Below, piece by piece: positions 27,376 to 36,325 of a stretch of DNA of 64,000 nucleotides; the stretch's first letter is position 1, and each line of letters starts with the position of its first letter. The notes beneath the pieces were generated by a model, which had not been told where the DNA came from, made no database searches, and saw nothing but the letters and a program-made list of their open reading frames with translations. The DNA comes from ANME-2 cluster archaeon. Lineage in GTDB: Archaea > Halobacteriota > Methanosarcinia > Methanosarcinales > Methanocomedenaceae. The position numbers and the translations under genes are program-made. The stretch lies in the NCBI GenBank assembly GCA_019429385.1, contig JAHYIS010000002.1:82161-146160 (forward strand), written 5' to 3'.

Positions 27376-29195
27376 AACCAGGAAATAATTTTCTTGACTT
27401 CCTTATAAAGCCACTATCAGGATTCAGTATAAGGGTCAAGTTGATCTTATCAGTGACAGCTATTCTATTACTCCTGGGTATTATTTCAAATGTTTTTGTT
27501 TATCAGTTTCAAACAGGAATGATGGCATCTGAACTGCAGGATGAAGGTATTTCAATTACCCGTTATCTGGCAGAGAATAGTGTTAACCCGATACTTACCG
27601 ATGATGTGATAGAACTGCAGCATCTCATAGAAAATATCAAAATTGCCGAATCTGATGTCGCTTATGTGTTCATTCTGAATGGAAATGGTGAGATTATCGT
27701 GCATACGTTCGAAGGAGGATTCCCGTCTGCTTTGCTGGATGTAAATCCTGTCAATGGAACATCATCCACCAGGCACATTAAGATCGAAGGTGAGAATATA
27801 TTTGACATAGCATTTCCTGTCCTGGAAGGAAGGATTGGAGAGGTACATGTGGGGATGTCGCAAACACATATCGATGAAATAGTATCTCGTTCAATACTTG
27901 TATCAGCGGGATTCATTTTCATTTCAATGCTCATAGGTGCTGTACTGGCATACGGTGCAGGAACATACATATCCCGTCCCATAGTTTCACTAAAGAAAGG
28001 TGCAGTGGAGCTTGGAAAAGGTAATCTTGGTTATAAGGTCGATGTAGATTCCAAGGATGAGATAGGGGATCTGGCTGTAACATTCAACACAATGGCAGAA
28101 AAACTGGAAACATTAATCCATGAAAAGGAAGTTGCACACCAGAAAATACTTGAAACAAGTAGATATCTCGACACCATTATTTCTGGCAGCCACGACGGCA
28201 TCTCGGTTATGGATTCTTATGGTCGGTTCGAGTTTGGAAACAAAGCTTTTTTCGAGATAGGGGGTTATGAAGAAAAAGACCTTATCGGATTGAATTTCAT
28301 AACAATCATACCTCCTGACCTTCATGATTTCATGCTTGAGCGCTGGGAAGAGGTTCAAAAAGGTATGGGGAAGCCATATGAAACACAAATCATCTCAAAG
28401 GATGGGACTCTGAGGGACCTGATGGTCAGTCATAAAGATATTGAGGTAGAAGGAGCAAAAAAATATGTCGTGGTCGTCAAAGACGTTACCGATATCAAGA
28501 AACTGGATGAAATGAAAAGCGACATTATCTCCAACATTTCCCATGAGCTCCGTACACCTATGACTATCATGAGAGGTTTCGCAGAACTGGCGATGGATGA
28601 AAAAGACCCGGTAAAAAGAAACGAATACCTTAGAAAGTCCATCAAAGCTATTGACAGGCAGAACCAGATGATACAGGACCTGCTGGAAATAGCTGTTAGT
28701 GAAAGGAGCACTATCAAACTCAACTATGAGATTGTTAACCTTAAAGACATAATAGATATATCAGTGAAAAATGTTGAACCAAAGGCCAGTTTTCAGGAAA
28801 TAACGATTTTAAATATGATTGAAAATGATATCTCTGTAATTGCAGACTCACAACAACTGGCTTATGCACTCACCAAACTTCTCGATAATGCAGTCAAGTT
28901 CAATAAAAGGGGTGGTAAAGTAGAAATACGGTCAAAACAGGGCGGTGAGCATATCGAGATATCTGTTCAGGACACAGGCATTGGAATTGCAGAGATTGAC
29001 CGTAACAAGATATTTGATAAATTTTACCAGGCAGACTCCACAACTACCAGGAATTACGGGGGAAGTGGTGTTGGGCTTACCATAACCAGGCATATCATTG
29101 AAGCACATGGCGGTACCATCAGGGTTGAGAGTGAACGGGGAACAGGAACTACATTTTTCATAACCCTGCCTGTTGAAAAAACAATTACCTTTTAA
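27372..29195 (+). CDS. Membrane sensor histidine kinase (HAMP-PAS-HisKA-HATPase)
   Basis: 607 residues. First membrane helix about 22-46, an extracytoplasmic sensor domain 47-172, second helix about 174-197, HAMP about 198-250, PAS about 262-375, HisKA with phosphorylated H391 in SNISHELRTPMTIMRGFAEL, then the ATPase with DNAVKFN, DTGIGI and GGSGVGLTI boxes. The cognate response regulator is not in the window. It is translationally coupled (ATGA) to the upstream PhnD-like lipoprotein, which suggests that the pair forms one receptor. Confidence 0.95.
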   Translation: MKPGNNFLDFLIKPLSGFSIRVKLILSVTAILLLLGIISNVFVYQFQTGMMASELQDEGISITRYLAENSVNPILTDDVIELQHLIENIKIAESDVAYVFILNGNGEIIVHTFEGGFPSALLDVNPVNGTSSTRHIKIEGENIFDIAFPVLEGRIGEVHVGMSQTHIDEIVSRSILVSAGFIFISMLIGAVLAYGAGTYISRPIVSLKKGAVELGKGNLGYKVDVDSKDEIGDLAVTFNTMAEKLETLIHEKEVAHQKILETSRYLDTIISGSHDGISVMDSYGRFEFGNKAFFEIGGYEEKDLIGLNFITIIPPDLHDFMLERWEEVQKGMGKPYETQIISKDGTLRDLMVSHKDIEVEGAKKYVVVVKDVTDIKKLDEMKSDIISNISHELRTPMTIMRGFAELAMDEKDPVKRNEYLRKSIKAIDRQNQMIQDLLEIAVSERSTIKLNYEIVNLKDIIDISVKNVEPKASFQEITILNMIENDISVIADSQQLAYALTKLLDNAVKFNKRGGKVEIRSKQGGEHIEISVQDTGIGIAEIDRNKIFDKFYQADSTTTRNYGGSGVGLTITRHIIEAHGGTIRVESERGTGTTFFITLPVEKTITF

Positions 29196-29285
29196 AGGGG
29201 GACTGCAATGAATGCTTTCGAAGCTCTTAAGTGAAATAATTCCCTATAAGGGTCAATTTGAAAACAGCAACTGAAGTGAAATGGT

Positions 29286-30302
29286 ATGAGCAAGAAAGTA
29301 GCAGTAATAAAAGGAGATGGTGTCGGACCGGAACTGGTCGACGCCATGACCGCAGTGGTACAGGCTGCCGGAACGAATGTTGAATTAATACCCTGTGAGG
29401 CGGGAGCCACCTGGTGGGAAGCACATGGCGGAAATTCACTTATCCCCCAGGAAACCTGGGACCTGCTTGAAAAGACCGATGCATGTTTTAAAGGACCGAC
29501 CACCACACCTGGCGGAGCGGGTTCACCCAGGAGTGTGGCTGTATCCATCAGGCAGAAATTCAACCTTTATGCCAATGTCAGGCCGACCAGGACTTTCCCG
29601 AACACGGCAAAGCCACTGGGTGATGTGGATTTCGTGTGTGTCAGGGAAGGTACCGAAGGATTGTATATCGGTGAAGAAGTAAAACTTACCGATGATGTTT
29701 ATATTGCCATCCGCAAGATAACCCGTACCCAGAGCAGCAAAATTGCACGATATGCCTTTGAGGAAGCAAAGCGCAGAGGCTGGAAGACCGTTGTGCCCAT
29801 CCACAAGAGCAATATACTCAAACTGACCTGCGGCACGTTCCTTGAAGAAGTGGAAAAGGTCCACAGGGATTATCCAGGGATAGAAGTGTGGGAATATCAT
29901 ATCGATAATATAGCCCAGCAATTGATAAAGAATCCACAGATATTCAACGAATCGATATTACTGTCCACGAATCTTTTCATGGATGTCATCAGCGAGGAAT
30001 GCAGTGCGCTGGTCGGCAGTATCGGGTTGATATACTCTGCCAATATCGGCGACAATTATGCCATGTTCGAACCTGCTCACGGTTCAGCGCCTAAATACGC
30101 GGGTCTGGATAAGGTCAATCCGGTAGCTACCATACTGGCAGGGGCATGGATGCTGGATTATCTTGGCGAGAGAGAGCAGTCAAAGGCCATGTTCGATGCC
30201 ACTGAAGCGGTCATCTCGGAAGGCAAGCATGTAACCTATGATATGGGCGGAAGCGCAAAGTTGAGCGAAATGACAGATGCCATCATTGCCCGGTTGAAAT
30301 GA
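29286..30302 (+). CDS. Isocitrate dehydrogenase-type beta-decarboxylating dehydrogenase
   Basis: 338 residues of the isocitrate/isopropylmalate dehydrogenase family. It opens VAVIKGDGVGPELVDAM; the substrate-loop region ends LYANVRPTRTFP, and the signature NIGDNYAMFEPAHGSAPKYAG binds metal and cofactor. The sequence LYANVRP favours isocitrate over isopropylmalate (which usually shows LFANLRP), but homoisocitrate or isopropylmalate activity is not excluded. Its convergent neighbour resembles Re-citrate synthase, so together with an aconitase elsewhere it could make 2-oxoglutarate. Ribosome site: TGAAATGGT region is weak. Confidence 0.82.
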   Translation: MSKKVAVIKGDGVGPELVDAMTAVVQAAGTNVELIPCEAGATWWEAHGGNSLIPQETWDLLEKTDACFKGPTTTPGGAGSPRSVAVSIRQKFNLYANVRPTRTFPNTAKPLGDVDFVCVREGTEGLYIGEEVKLTDDVYIAIRKITRTQSSKIARYAFEEAKRRGWKTVVPIHKSNILKLTCGTFLEEVEKVHRDYPGIEVWEYHIDNIAQQLIKNPQIFNESILLSTNLFMDVISEECSALVGSIGLIYSANIGDNYAMFEPAHGSAPKYAGLDKVNPVATILAGAWMLDYLGEREQSKAMFDATEAVISEGKHVTYDMGGSAKLSEMTDAIIARLK

Positions 30303-30326
30303 TCAATTTTAGAAAAACAAGAACGT

Positions 30327-30346
30327 CCGGCGGTTTAGTCCGCCGG
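30327..30346. terminator. Shared hairpin between convergent genes
   Basis: CCGGCGG (30327-30333) and CCGCCGG (30340-30346) form a perfect 7-bp stem with loop TTTAGT. T-rich sequence on the plus strand (TTATTTT) and on the minus strand (TTGTTTTTC) lets it serve both genes. Confidence 0.7.
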
Positions 30347-30367
30347 CATAATTATTTTGACTTGATT

Positions 30368-31651
30368 TCAGCTTTTATCTGTCTTTTCATGAGTCCCGGA
30401 TTCGACAAGGGGTTCCAGCATAAAGTATTTCTCAACGTATCCCTTTAATTCCTCATCAGATATTGACGATATCCTCAGTTCATTGTCGTAGAGCCGTTGA
30501 ATATCTGCCTGTATGGACTTAAGACGCGGGTCACGCTTCAGTATCTTGGCTTTGACACCCATCAATTCGTTCAGGGTCTCCTGGACCTTATGCCTGAGCA
30601 CTTCCAGTCCCGAGGAATTGCCGACCAACAGCAGCCGCTTCCCCCCCACCCTTTCGGGCAAATAGGCTTCATAGGTGAAGGGGTTCTTGATGACACCGGC
30701 TGTGTGGATACCGCTCTCATGGGCAAATATATTCCTACCAACAACAGCTTTGTTCCTTGGCACCCTGATACCGATCTCCCTCTCCATGAACCTGGCGAAC
30801 TCAGTGACCATTTCGAGATCATACTTTTCAAATCCTTCTATCCTCTGCATAAGGAATAACATTATCTTTTCCAGTTCTGCATTGCCGGCGCGCTCGCCTA
30901 TGCCCAGGAATGTCAGACTTGTCCAGTTGGCACCATACCAGTATCCTGCCAGCGAGTTTGCCACAGCCAGGCCAAAATCATCATGGATATGGGTCTCGAT
31001 GTTCCTGACCCCCATTTCATCTTTCAGGTATTTGACCATCATCGGAATGCCATAGGGTTCATCTACTCCGTCAAAGGGCACTCCCATTCCCAGGGTATCA
31101 CACAATCTGATGATACAGTCCGGGTCAATTTCGACGATCTTCTGGATGAGGGGATATACAAATCCATAGTTATCGGCACGGGTCATGTCCTCGATATGTG
31201 CGCGAGTACGCAAACCATGGTCCACAGCATATTGCATCGCATCAAGATACTTTTCCTGAGCTGCTTCCCTTGATGGCAGCCTCATTTTATCAAAAATATG
31301 GGAATCGGATACTGACATGAGTATGCCTGTTTCCCCGATGCCATCCATTTCCAGCACAACGTCAATGTCGGCTGGATTTGCCCTTGCCCACCCTGTAACT
31401 TCAGGGAATTCATAACCTCTGTCCAGCATTTCCCTGACTGCTTCCTTATCCCGCCTGTTAAAAACGAATGTTTCCAGTTTCTCTATTCCCATCTGGTGGA
31501 GGTATTCGTAGATCTGTAGTTTCTGGCTCTTGGACATCACAATACCCGGCATCTGTGAGCCGTCACGGATTGTGCTGTCGCTTATAAATACTTCCTGACC
31601 TTTTGGTAATTTAATCTTAGGAAGGTCATCATAGTCTTTGTATACTTTCAT
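30368..31651 (-). CDS. Re-citrate synthase-like (isopropylmalate/homocitrate synthase family)
   Basis: 427 residues of the HMGL-like TIM-barrel family. Motifs: ISDSTIRDGSQMPG (metal Asp and catalytic Arg), IRLCDTLGMGVP, HIHDDFGLAVAN and AGNAELEKI. The blocks YEFPEVTGWARAN, ETGILMSVSDSHIF and EDMTRADNYGFVYP are those I associate with clostridial Re-citrate synthase rather than with LeuA or CimA. It would condense acetyl-CoA and oxaloacetate to citrate. No LeuA regulatory domain of the usual kind is evident at the C-terminus. It is convergent with the isocitrate dehydrogenase-type gene, which supports the assignment. Homocitrate synthase remains an alternative. Confidence 0.75.
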   Translation of the reverse strand: MKVYKDYDDLPKIKLPKGQEVFISDSTIRDGSQMPGIVMSKSQKLQIYEYLHQMGIEKLETFVFNRRDKEAVREMLDRGYEFPEVTGWARANPADIDVVLEMDGIGETGILMSVSDSHIFDKMRLPSREAAQEKYLDAMQYAVDHGLRTRAHIEDMTRADNYGFVYPLIQKIVEIDPDCIIRLCDTLGMGVPFDGVDEPYGIPMMVKYLKDEMGVRNIETHIHDDFGLAVANSLAGYWYGANWTSLTFLGIGERAGNAELEKIMLFLMQRIEGFEKYDLEMVTEFARFMEREIGIRVPRNKAVVGRNIFAHESGIHTAGVIKNPFTYEAYLPERVGGKRLLLVGNSSGLEVLRHKVQETLNELMGVKAKILKRDPRLKSIQADIQRLYDNELRISSISDEELKGYVEKYFMLEPLVESGTHEKTDKS

Positions 31652-31840
31652 CGAGACCTTACATGGAAGTGTAAGGATAAAATGGTTGTTATTTTTTATT
31701 TTTGAGTGGATGGTGTGTCCTGTGAAAGAGTACCAGAGTTAATAATTATGGGGTAAATTAAATATTTTACAGATAATTATAAGAAGATTATATATACAAA
31801 TATAATATATCTTTAATAGTGAAAAACAGGAGGTTTTCTC

Positions 31841-32274
31841 TTGAATGAAGAAATGAATGAAAAAGCAGGTTTTTTTCAACGATTGATAGCATATTTGATC
31901 GATAGTGTATTACTCAGTATTGCAATAGGATAATCGTTGTAATTGGTATGATTGGAAGTTTTGCAATGATAAACAATCAAACGGTAGTAATTGTACTTAT
32001 GCTTCTGATGTGGGTACTTATTGTAATTGTGTACTTTGGCTATTTCATCTATTTCTATGGCACATCGGGACAGACATTGGGCAAGAAAATGTTAGGTATC
32101 AAAGTTGTATCTACCGATGGTACGCCGTTAACATATAAGAAAGGATTATTGAGAGTTATTGGTTATATCATTGCTTCGATCCCAATATATATCGGCTATA
32201 TCTGGATGCTGTTCGATGAAAATAAACAGAACTGGGAAGACAAAATAGCAAATACCTATGTGGTTAAGGTATAA
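31841..32274 (+). pseudogene. RDD family membrane protein, frameshifted
   Basis: A TTG at 31841 follows AGGAGGT by seven bases and starts a frame (MNEEMNEKAGFFQRLIAYLID) with the conserved Arg and Asp of RDD proteins. It meets TAA at 31931-31933. The protein continues without loss in another frame: IIVVIGMIGSFAMINN, then GTSGQTLGKKMLGIKVVSTDG and the C-terminal helices, ending at 32274. One missing base near 31930 (GGATAATC for GGAATAATC) would restore a normal protein of about 145 residues. It is either a sequencing or assembly error or a recent mutation. Strong promoter: GATTATATATACAAATATAATATATC at 31786-31811. Confidence 0.75.
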
Positions 32275-32329
32275 TTGATAGAAAGTTAATAATTAAGAAA
32301 AGCAGTTCTTAATGTATGACAGCTAAATT

Positions 32330-32382
32330 GGCAGCAGGATGCTTTTCACAAGTGATCCTTGCTGTCAATTCTCTCTTTTTTT
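32330..32382 (+). terminator. Terminator after the RDD gene
   Basis: GGCAGCAGGAT (32330-32340) pairs with ATCCTTGCTGTC (32355-32366), with one bulged base, followed by a T7 run at 32376-32382. Confidence 0.7.
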
Positions 32383-32413
32383 AAAAAAAAAGTATCCCTG
32401 GAACAGACCAGGG
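32383..32413 (-). terminator. Terminator after the DUF4013 gene
   Basis: Read on the minus strand, CCCTGG and CCAGGG (32408-32413 and 32396-32401) form a 6-bp stem with a 6-base loop, followed by a run of nine T. Confidence 0.65.
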
Positions 32414-32432
32414 AATTTCGAACATTTCCTTT

Positions 32433-33074
32433 TCAGGTACCTGATGCTGCGTAAACTTTCCCGAACATGTTTGCAGCTACGAGAGCTACATAAAAGTGCG
32501 CAAAGATCATTACCACCCAGCCTATGAAAGGAACAAAGGCAATGATACTTACAATGAACATCAATGCATATATGACAATTAATGCAATTATGTATTCTCC
32601 AATAACGGACCTTATCCTCGAAAACAGTTCCCCGATCCTGAATGCAGCGCTTATTGAATCTTCTTTGGCGTACATTGATAATGCCATCGGTAACAGCAGA
32701 CATACAATAAACATCAGGAACACACTTATCAGCGAACCTCCAATAATAGCACCTATACTGGCAGCGGTGACGTCACCTGATGTGATTAACGAAAGCACGC
32801 CTCCACCTATTGAAAGGAACATTACAGCCAGAGGTATGAGCATATAAATAATTACCACAATGACCACAATCAATCCTTTGACAAACAGATTTCCCCAATC
32901 ATCCCATTCAGGCAGGACAGATTTCCCATCAATGCCTCCTCGTACCGTTTTGATAGAATATCCAAATGCAATGAAATTTACGATAGGAATCAGCATTATC
33001 AGACCGCCGATCACTATTTTCTTGAGCCATTCATTGTCATTGGCAGGAAACTTGACTGTTTCAACTATATCCAT
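32433..33074 (-). CDS. DUF4013 family membrane protein
   Basis: 213 residues with five to six predicted membrane helices. The opening IVETVKFPANDNEWLKKIVIGGLI and the block PIVNFIAFGYSIKTVRGG...LPEWDDWGNLFVKGL are typical of DUF4013, a family common in methanogens and haloarchaea with no known function. The start has a TAAGGAGGT ribosome site. It is convergent with the frameshifted RDD gene; both are small membrane proteins, but no link is established. Confidence 0.82.
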   Translation of the reverse strand: MDIVETVKFPANDNEWLKKIVIGGLIMLIPIVNFIAFGYSIKTVRGGIDGKSVLPEWDDWGNLFVKGLIVVIVVIIYMLIPLAVMFLSIGGGVLSLITSGDVTAASIGAIIGGSLISVFLMFIVCLLLPMALSMYAKEDSISAAFRIGELFSRIRSVIGEYIIALIVIYALMFIVSIIAFVPFIGWVVMIFAHFYVALVAANMFGKVYAASGT

Positions 33075-33255
33075 ACAATATTACCTCCTTAAAAAGAAAA
33101 ACAACATCCACTCTCTTAACCTGTGCAATCGCTTAACATTGCATTAAAATTTTATCTCCTGTCATGAGATTTATAGTTATCGCATGCTTAACAGCTCCAT
33201 TGTGTAAAATCATTTAATACACATGAAATCACTCATAATATCTCAAATCATGTAG

Positions 33256-34044
33256 ATGGGCTTATCAGGGATGAAATATATGAAACGCAGCAATACTAAA
33301 AAAATTCTCTATGTAGCTACCGTTCTTGTAATACTTGCAGCCATTGGTATCATTTTCTTCAATGCACCCGTACCTATAAACCCGGGTGAGCGGGGCACTT
33401 ATACTGATTCCCAGGGTCAGGTGCAGTATATATCCACCGATGCCCAGTGGACAAATTATGTATTCAGTTTCCATATTGCCTATTTCCATATCGCTATTGC
33501 ACTAACAGCATACCTGGCATTCCTGCTGGTATTTATTTTCAGCATACTCTATCTAATAAAAGGCAAGCAGGAATGGGACATTAAAGCTGCTGCGTCGGCT
33601 GAGGTAGGAGTCCTGTTCGGAGGACTTACCCTGATAACCGGTTCCATCTGGGGGGGAGGTGCCTGGGGACATTACTGGCCACCCGGAGATGTGAGGCTTA
33701 ATACATCACTGGTTCTCTTCTTCATTTACCTCGCCTACCTGATGATCCGGCAAGCTGTGGACTCTCCAGAGAAGCAAGCGCGTCTGTGTGCTGTATTCGG
33801 GGTGATAGGTTTCATCAGTGTCCCTATCAGTTTCATGAGCATCCGTATCTGGTCATCGGCCACAACCCACCCAACAGTTCTGGGCCCGGGCGGAGGCGGT
33901 ATGACCGGCAGTGCAGTTATTGTTCCTATGGTGGTCAATGTGGTTGCATTTGTGCTGCTGTGTATCTCATTGATAATTTATAAAGTTGATAATGTAAATC
34001 TGCGCGAAGAACTGATGGCTGCAAAAGATAAAAAGGGTGTTTAG
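33256..34044 (+). CDS. ccmC: CcmC-type cytochrome c biogenesis heme-handling protein
   Basis: About 262 residues with six membrane helices. The tryptophan-rich heme loop of the CcmC/CcsA family is recognisable: LITGSIWGGGAWGHYWPPGDVRL, compared with the bacterial GSAWGKPMWGTWW-WDARL; one extra residue lies between the Trp and Asp. The first heme-ligand His is in AYFHIAIALTA. At the position of the second (E. coli H184) this protein has Phe-Met, as do some non-proteobacterial relatives. Its presence implies c-type cytochromes. The start is uncertain (33256, 33271 or 33280). No other ccm gene is adjacent. Confidence 0.82.
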   Translation: MGLSGMKYMKRSNTKKILYVATVLVILAAIGIIFFNAPVPINPGERGTYTDSQGQVQYISTDAQWTNYVFSFHIAYFHIAIALTAYLAFLLVFIFSILYLIKGKQEWDIKAAASAEVGVLFGGLTLITGSIWGGGAWGHYWPPGDVRLNTSLVLFFIYLAYLMIRQAVDSPEKQARLCAVFGVIGFISVPISFMSIRIWSSATTHPTVLGPGGGGMTGSAVIVPMVVNVVAFVLLCISLIIYKVDNVNLREELMAAKDKKGV

Positions 34045-34095
34045 CAAAAGTTCACCCTCCGGAGATAGAGACCTGGTGAGCCCGTTGCAGCGTGT

Positions 34096-34626
34096 TTATA
34101 CTTCCTTGACTACCTTTCCCTGTTCATGAGGTACTATCTTCAGTTTCCCGCCCGGAAATTCCCGTGTCAGGGATTCAATACCTCTTGCAGTGTTCACGCG
34201 GTCAAGGAACACTGCCAGGGCTGCTATCTCTGAATGGGGCTGGCTACCGACAGCCACGTTCCAGTCCGCAGCCTGGTATATGTCAGGGGGCACCTTTTCC
34301 GCACCTACCACTACCATCAAAGAGCTTTCCTTTGAAATCTCATCAATAACATCAGGCAGGTTCTGCCCGTACATGGTCAGGTGAACAACGCGGCCTCCCT
34401 CGTCTTTCCAGGTGCGCACCTCCTGTTTCCATGAATCCACGGTTCTGGCAAAGAAGCTGCCGCCCCAGCGACCTGCAACTTCGTTGAGGCTGTTGATCAC
34501 TCCTTTATCGTTCGATGCCAGCAGCATTCCACTGGCCCCCAGTGCCCGTGCGGTAAGTCCTACATGGGTGGTGACACGCTGGTCTCTTTCGGGACGGTGG
34601 CCGAGGCGCAGTATAACAGTGTTCAT
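34096..34626 (-). CDS. trm56: tRNA (cytidine-56)-2'-O-methyltransferase
   Basis: About 176 residues from the ATG at 34626. The archaeal aTrm56 start VILRLGHRPERDQRVTTHVGLTARALGA is unmistakable, and the SPOUT knot is represented by VVVGAEKVPPDIYQAADWNVAVGSQPHSEI. It methylates the ribose of C56 in the TPsiC loop of tRNAs, using SAM. It starts 20 bases after the beta-CASP RNase gene and is probably co-transcribed with it. An ATG six codons upstream is a weaker start. Confidence 0.96.
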   Translation of the reverse strand: MNTVILRLGHRPERDQRVTTHVGLTARALGASGMLLASNDKGVINSLNEVAGRWGGSFFARTVDSWKQEVRTWKDEGGRVVHLTMYGQNLPDVIDEISKESSLMVVVGAEKVPPDIYQAADWNVAVGSQPHSEIAALAVFLDRVNTARGIESLTREFPGGKLKIVPHEQGKVVKEV

Positions 34627-34646
34627 ATCAATAGGATCCGGCATAA

Positions 34647-35882
34647 TTACATATATATCTGGTCACCGTTATCGGGTGCAATTGCTTTGACTTCCATGTT
34701 CTCATTGATCCATGCTGCGAACTCGGATGTCCGGTCACCGTGCATGCATATTATGACCTGGCATCCTCTATCAACCTGGTCCTGTACCATTTCCTTCAAT
34801 CCGGAATCGCTGCTGTGTGCCGAGAAATCATATAATTCCAGTTTAGCAATAAGGGGTATTATCTTTCCTTTATCTTCATAATGCCCCCGTTCAAGTGCCA
34901 TACGTCCATTGGTCCCTTCAACCTGGTATCCTGTCAGCATGACCTTTGACCTGGGGTCGCTGTGTAATTGTTTCAGGTAATACAGTGCCGGACCACCGTT
35001 CAACATGCCTGCGGTCGTTACGATGACGCCGGGCTCGTCCAGTACATTTCTTCTTACCCTGCTATCCACAGGATTTGCGAACTTGAAGGCCTTATCAAGC
35101 CTTGCAGGGTCTTTCAGGTAATCAGGATGTTTTTTGAATATTTTATACACGTCCTTTCCCATGCCGTCAACCCATGACCGTATGCCGTATTTCTCCAGTA
35201 TCATGAGCACTTCCTGGGTTCGTCCGATGGCAAATGCGGGTATTATTGCCCAACCGCCATTGTCAACGGTCGCTTTGATAGAGTCTGCAAACGCTGCCTC
35301 AAGTTTTGGCCTGGGGCTGTGTTCAATGCCGTAATAGGTACTCTCGACAATCGCGATGTCGGCAACGGGCAATTTCTCTGCCGGTGCAAGCAGGTTGGTG
35401 TCACGGTTGTCCACATCTCCTGTATAGAGCAGACTGCCGGTCTTATTTTCAAGGTATATTGATGACGAGCCCGGGATATGTCCTGCATCATACAGGGTGG
35501 CTTCATATCCCGAGGCATCAAAGGGGGTGCCGTAGTCCACCGTGCTGGTATGCAATTCAAAGTCCCTGATATCTTCTATGATAAATGGCAGAACATGTCC
35601 CTCTGCATTAGCTATCTTCATGGTGTCTTTTGCCAGGAGCGCTGTCAGGTCCTTTGTTACAGGGGTCATGAACACGCCGGGCTTCATGTCCATCAGGTTA
35701 GGCACCACACCGCAGTGGTCCAGGTGACCGTGGGACACAATGATCGAGTCGGGTTGCACGCCGCCTATCGGATACTGGGGCGGGTCTGAGGGTTTCATGC
35801 CATAGTCAAGCAGGATATTATCGTCCACTACCACAGCCGAGCGGCCGACCTCTCCGGCTCCTCCAAGAAATCGCAGGTTAAT
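34647..35882 (-). CDS. Beta-CASP ribonuclease (aCPSF2/RNase J-like)
   Basis: About 411 residues, without KH domains. MBL motifs: VSHGHLDHCGVVP, YTGDVDNRDTNL, VESTYYG; beta-CASP motifs: IPAFAIGRTQEVL, VIVTTAGML, FSAHSSDSGL and the final MHGD. Such enzymes are 5'-3' exo- or endoribonucleases in archaeal RNA decay. The first canonical start (GTG at 35834) would drop the conserved first strand. The open frame continues upstream with NLRFLGGAGEVGRSA, whose expected Met is encoded by ATT at 35880-35882, eight bases after GAGAGG. There is a stop codon a few codons before. So either ATT is used or there is a base error. Confidence 0.88.
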   Translation of the reverse strand: MNLRFLGGAGEVGRSAVVVDDNILLDYGMKPSDPPQYPIGGVQPDSIIVSHGHLDHCGVVPNLMDMKPGVFMTPVTKDLTALLAKDTMKIANAEGHVLPFIIEDIRDFELHTSTVDYGTPFDASGYEATLYDAGHIPGSSSIYLENKTGSLLYTGDVDNRDTNLLAPAEKLPVADIAIVESTYYGIEHSPRPKLEAAFADSIKATVDNGGWAIIPAFAIGRTQEVLMILEKYGIRSWVDGMGKDVYKIFKKHPDYLKDPARLDKAFKFANPVDSRVRRNVLDEPGVIVTTAGMLNGGPALYYLKQLHSDPRSKVMLTGYQVEGTNGRMALERGHYEDKGKIIPLIAKLELYDFSAHSSDSGLKEMVQDQVDRGCQVIICMHGDRTSEFAAWINENMEVKAIAPDNGDQIYM

Positions 35883-36083
35883 GTATATCGCCTCTCAAAA
35901 TTTTCAGGTTTAAATATAGGTTAAAGGATACTTAACGGTTGTCGACGGTTGTGGAACTGTAGTAGTCTCATGCAACGATGTTGATATGAGTGAAAATGGC
36001 ACGGTGAGCAGGTTGAAAGTGTTCTCATTCATTATGTTTGCTGGAACTATCTCATTTCCCCCTCAATGAACCCTTCAACGCTC

Positions 36084-36236
36084 TTAATATTTGAGGGGGG
36101 TCAGGTGGTAGAGTTTGTAGACGAGCTGGTCTATTTGGTTTTCAAGGGGTTTTATACGGGCTTGTTTTTGTGGGATTTCGATATGATCTAAGTCTTTCAT
36201 GAGTGATGCAAATTTTCCTGATAATTCGCCCCATCT
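36084..36236 (-). pseudogene. Remnant of the C-terminus of a DNA methyltransferase/restriction enzyme
   Basis: About 50 codons open between two stops with no start. The translation includes IPQKQARIKPLENQIDQLVYKLYHLT, the typical last helix of type IIG/TaqI-like or class II modification enzymes (…IxxLExQIDQLVYxLYxLT). The rest of the enzyme is absent, so this is a decayed fragment. It marks a former restriction-modification gene at this spot. Confidence 0.5.
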
Positions 36237-36325
36237 TCATGAGTTAAAATTGTTAAATCAGAAGTCATGGTAAATTGATATTCGAACATTGTCCATTCAT
36301 TTTCAAAATTGTTATATTATTCGGA

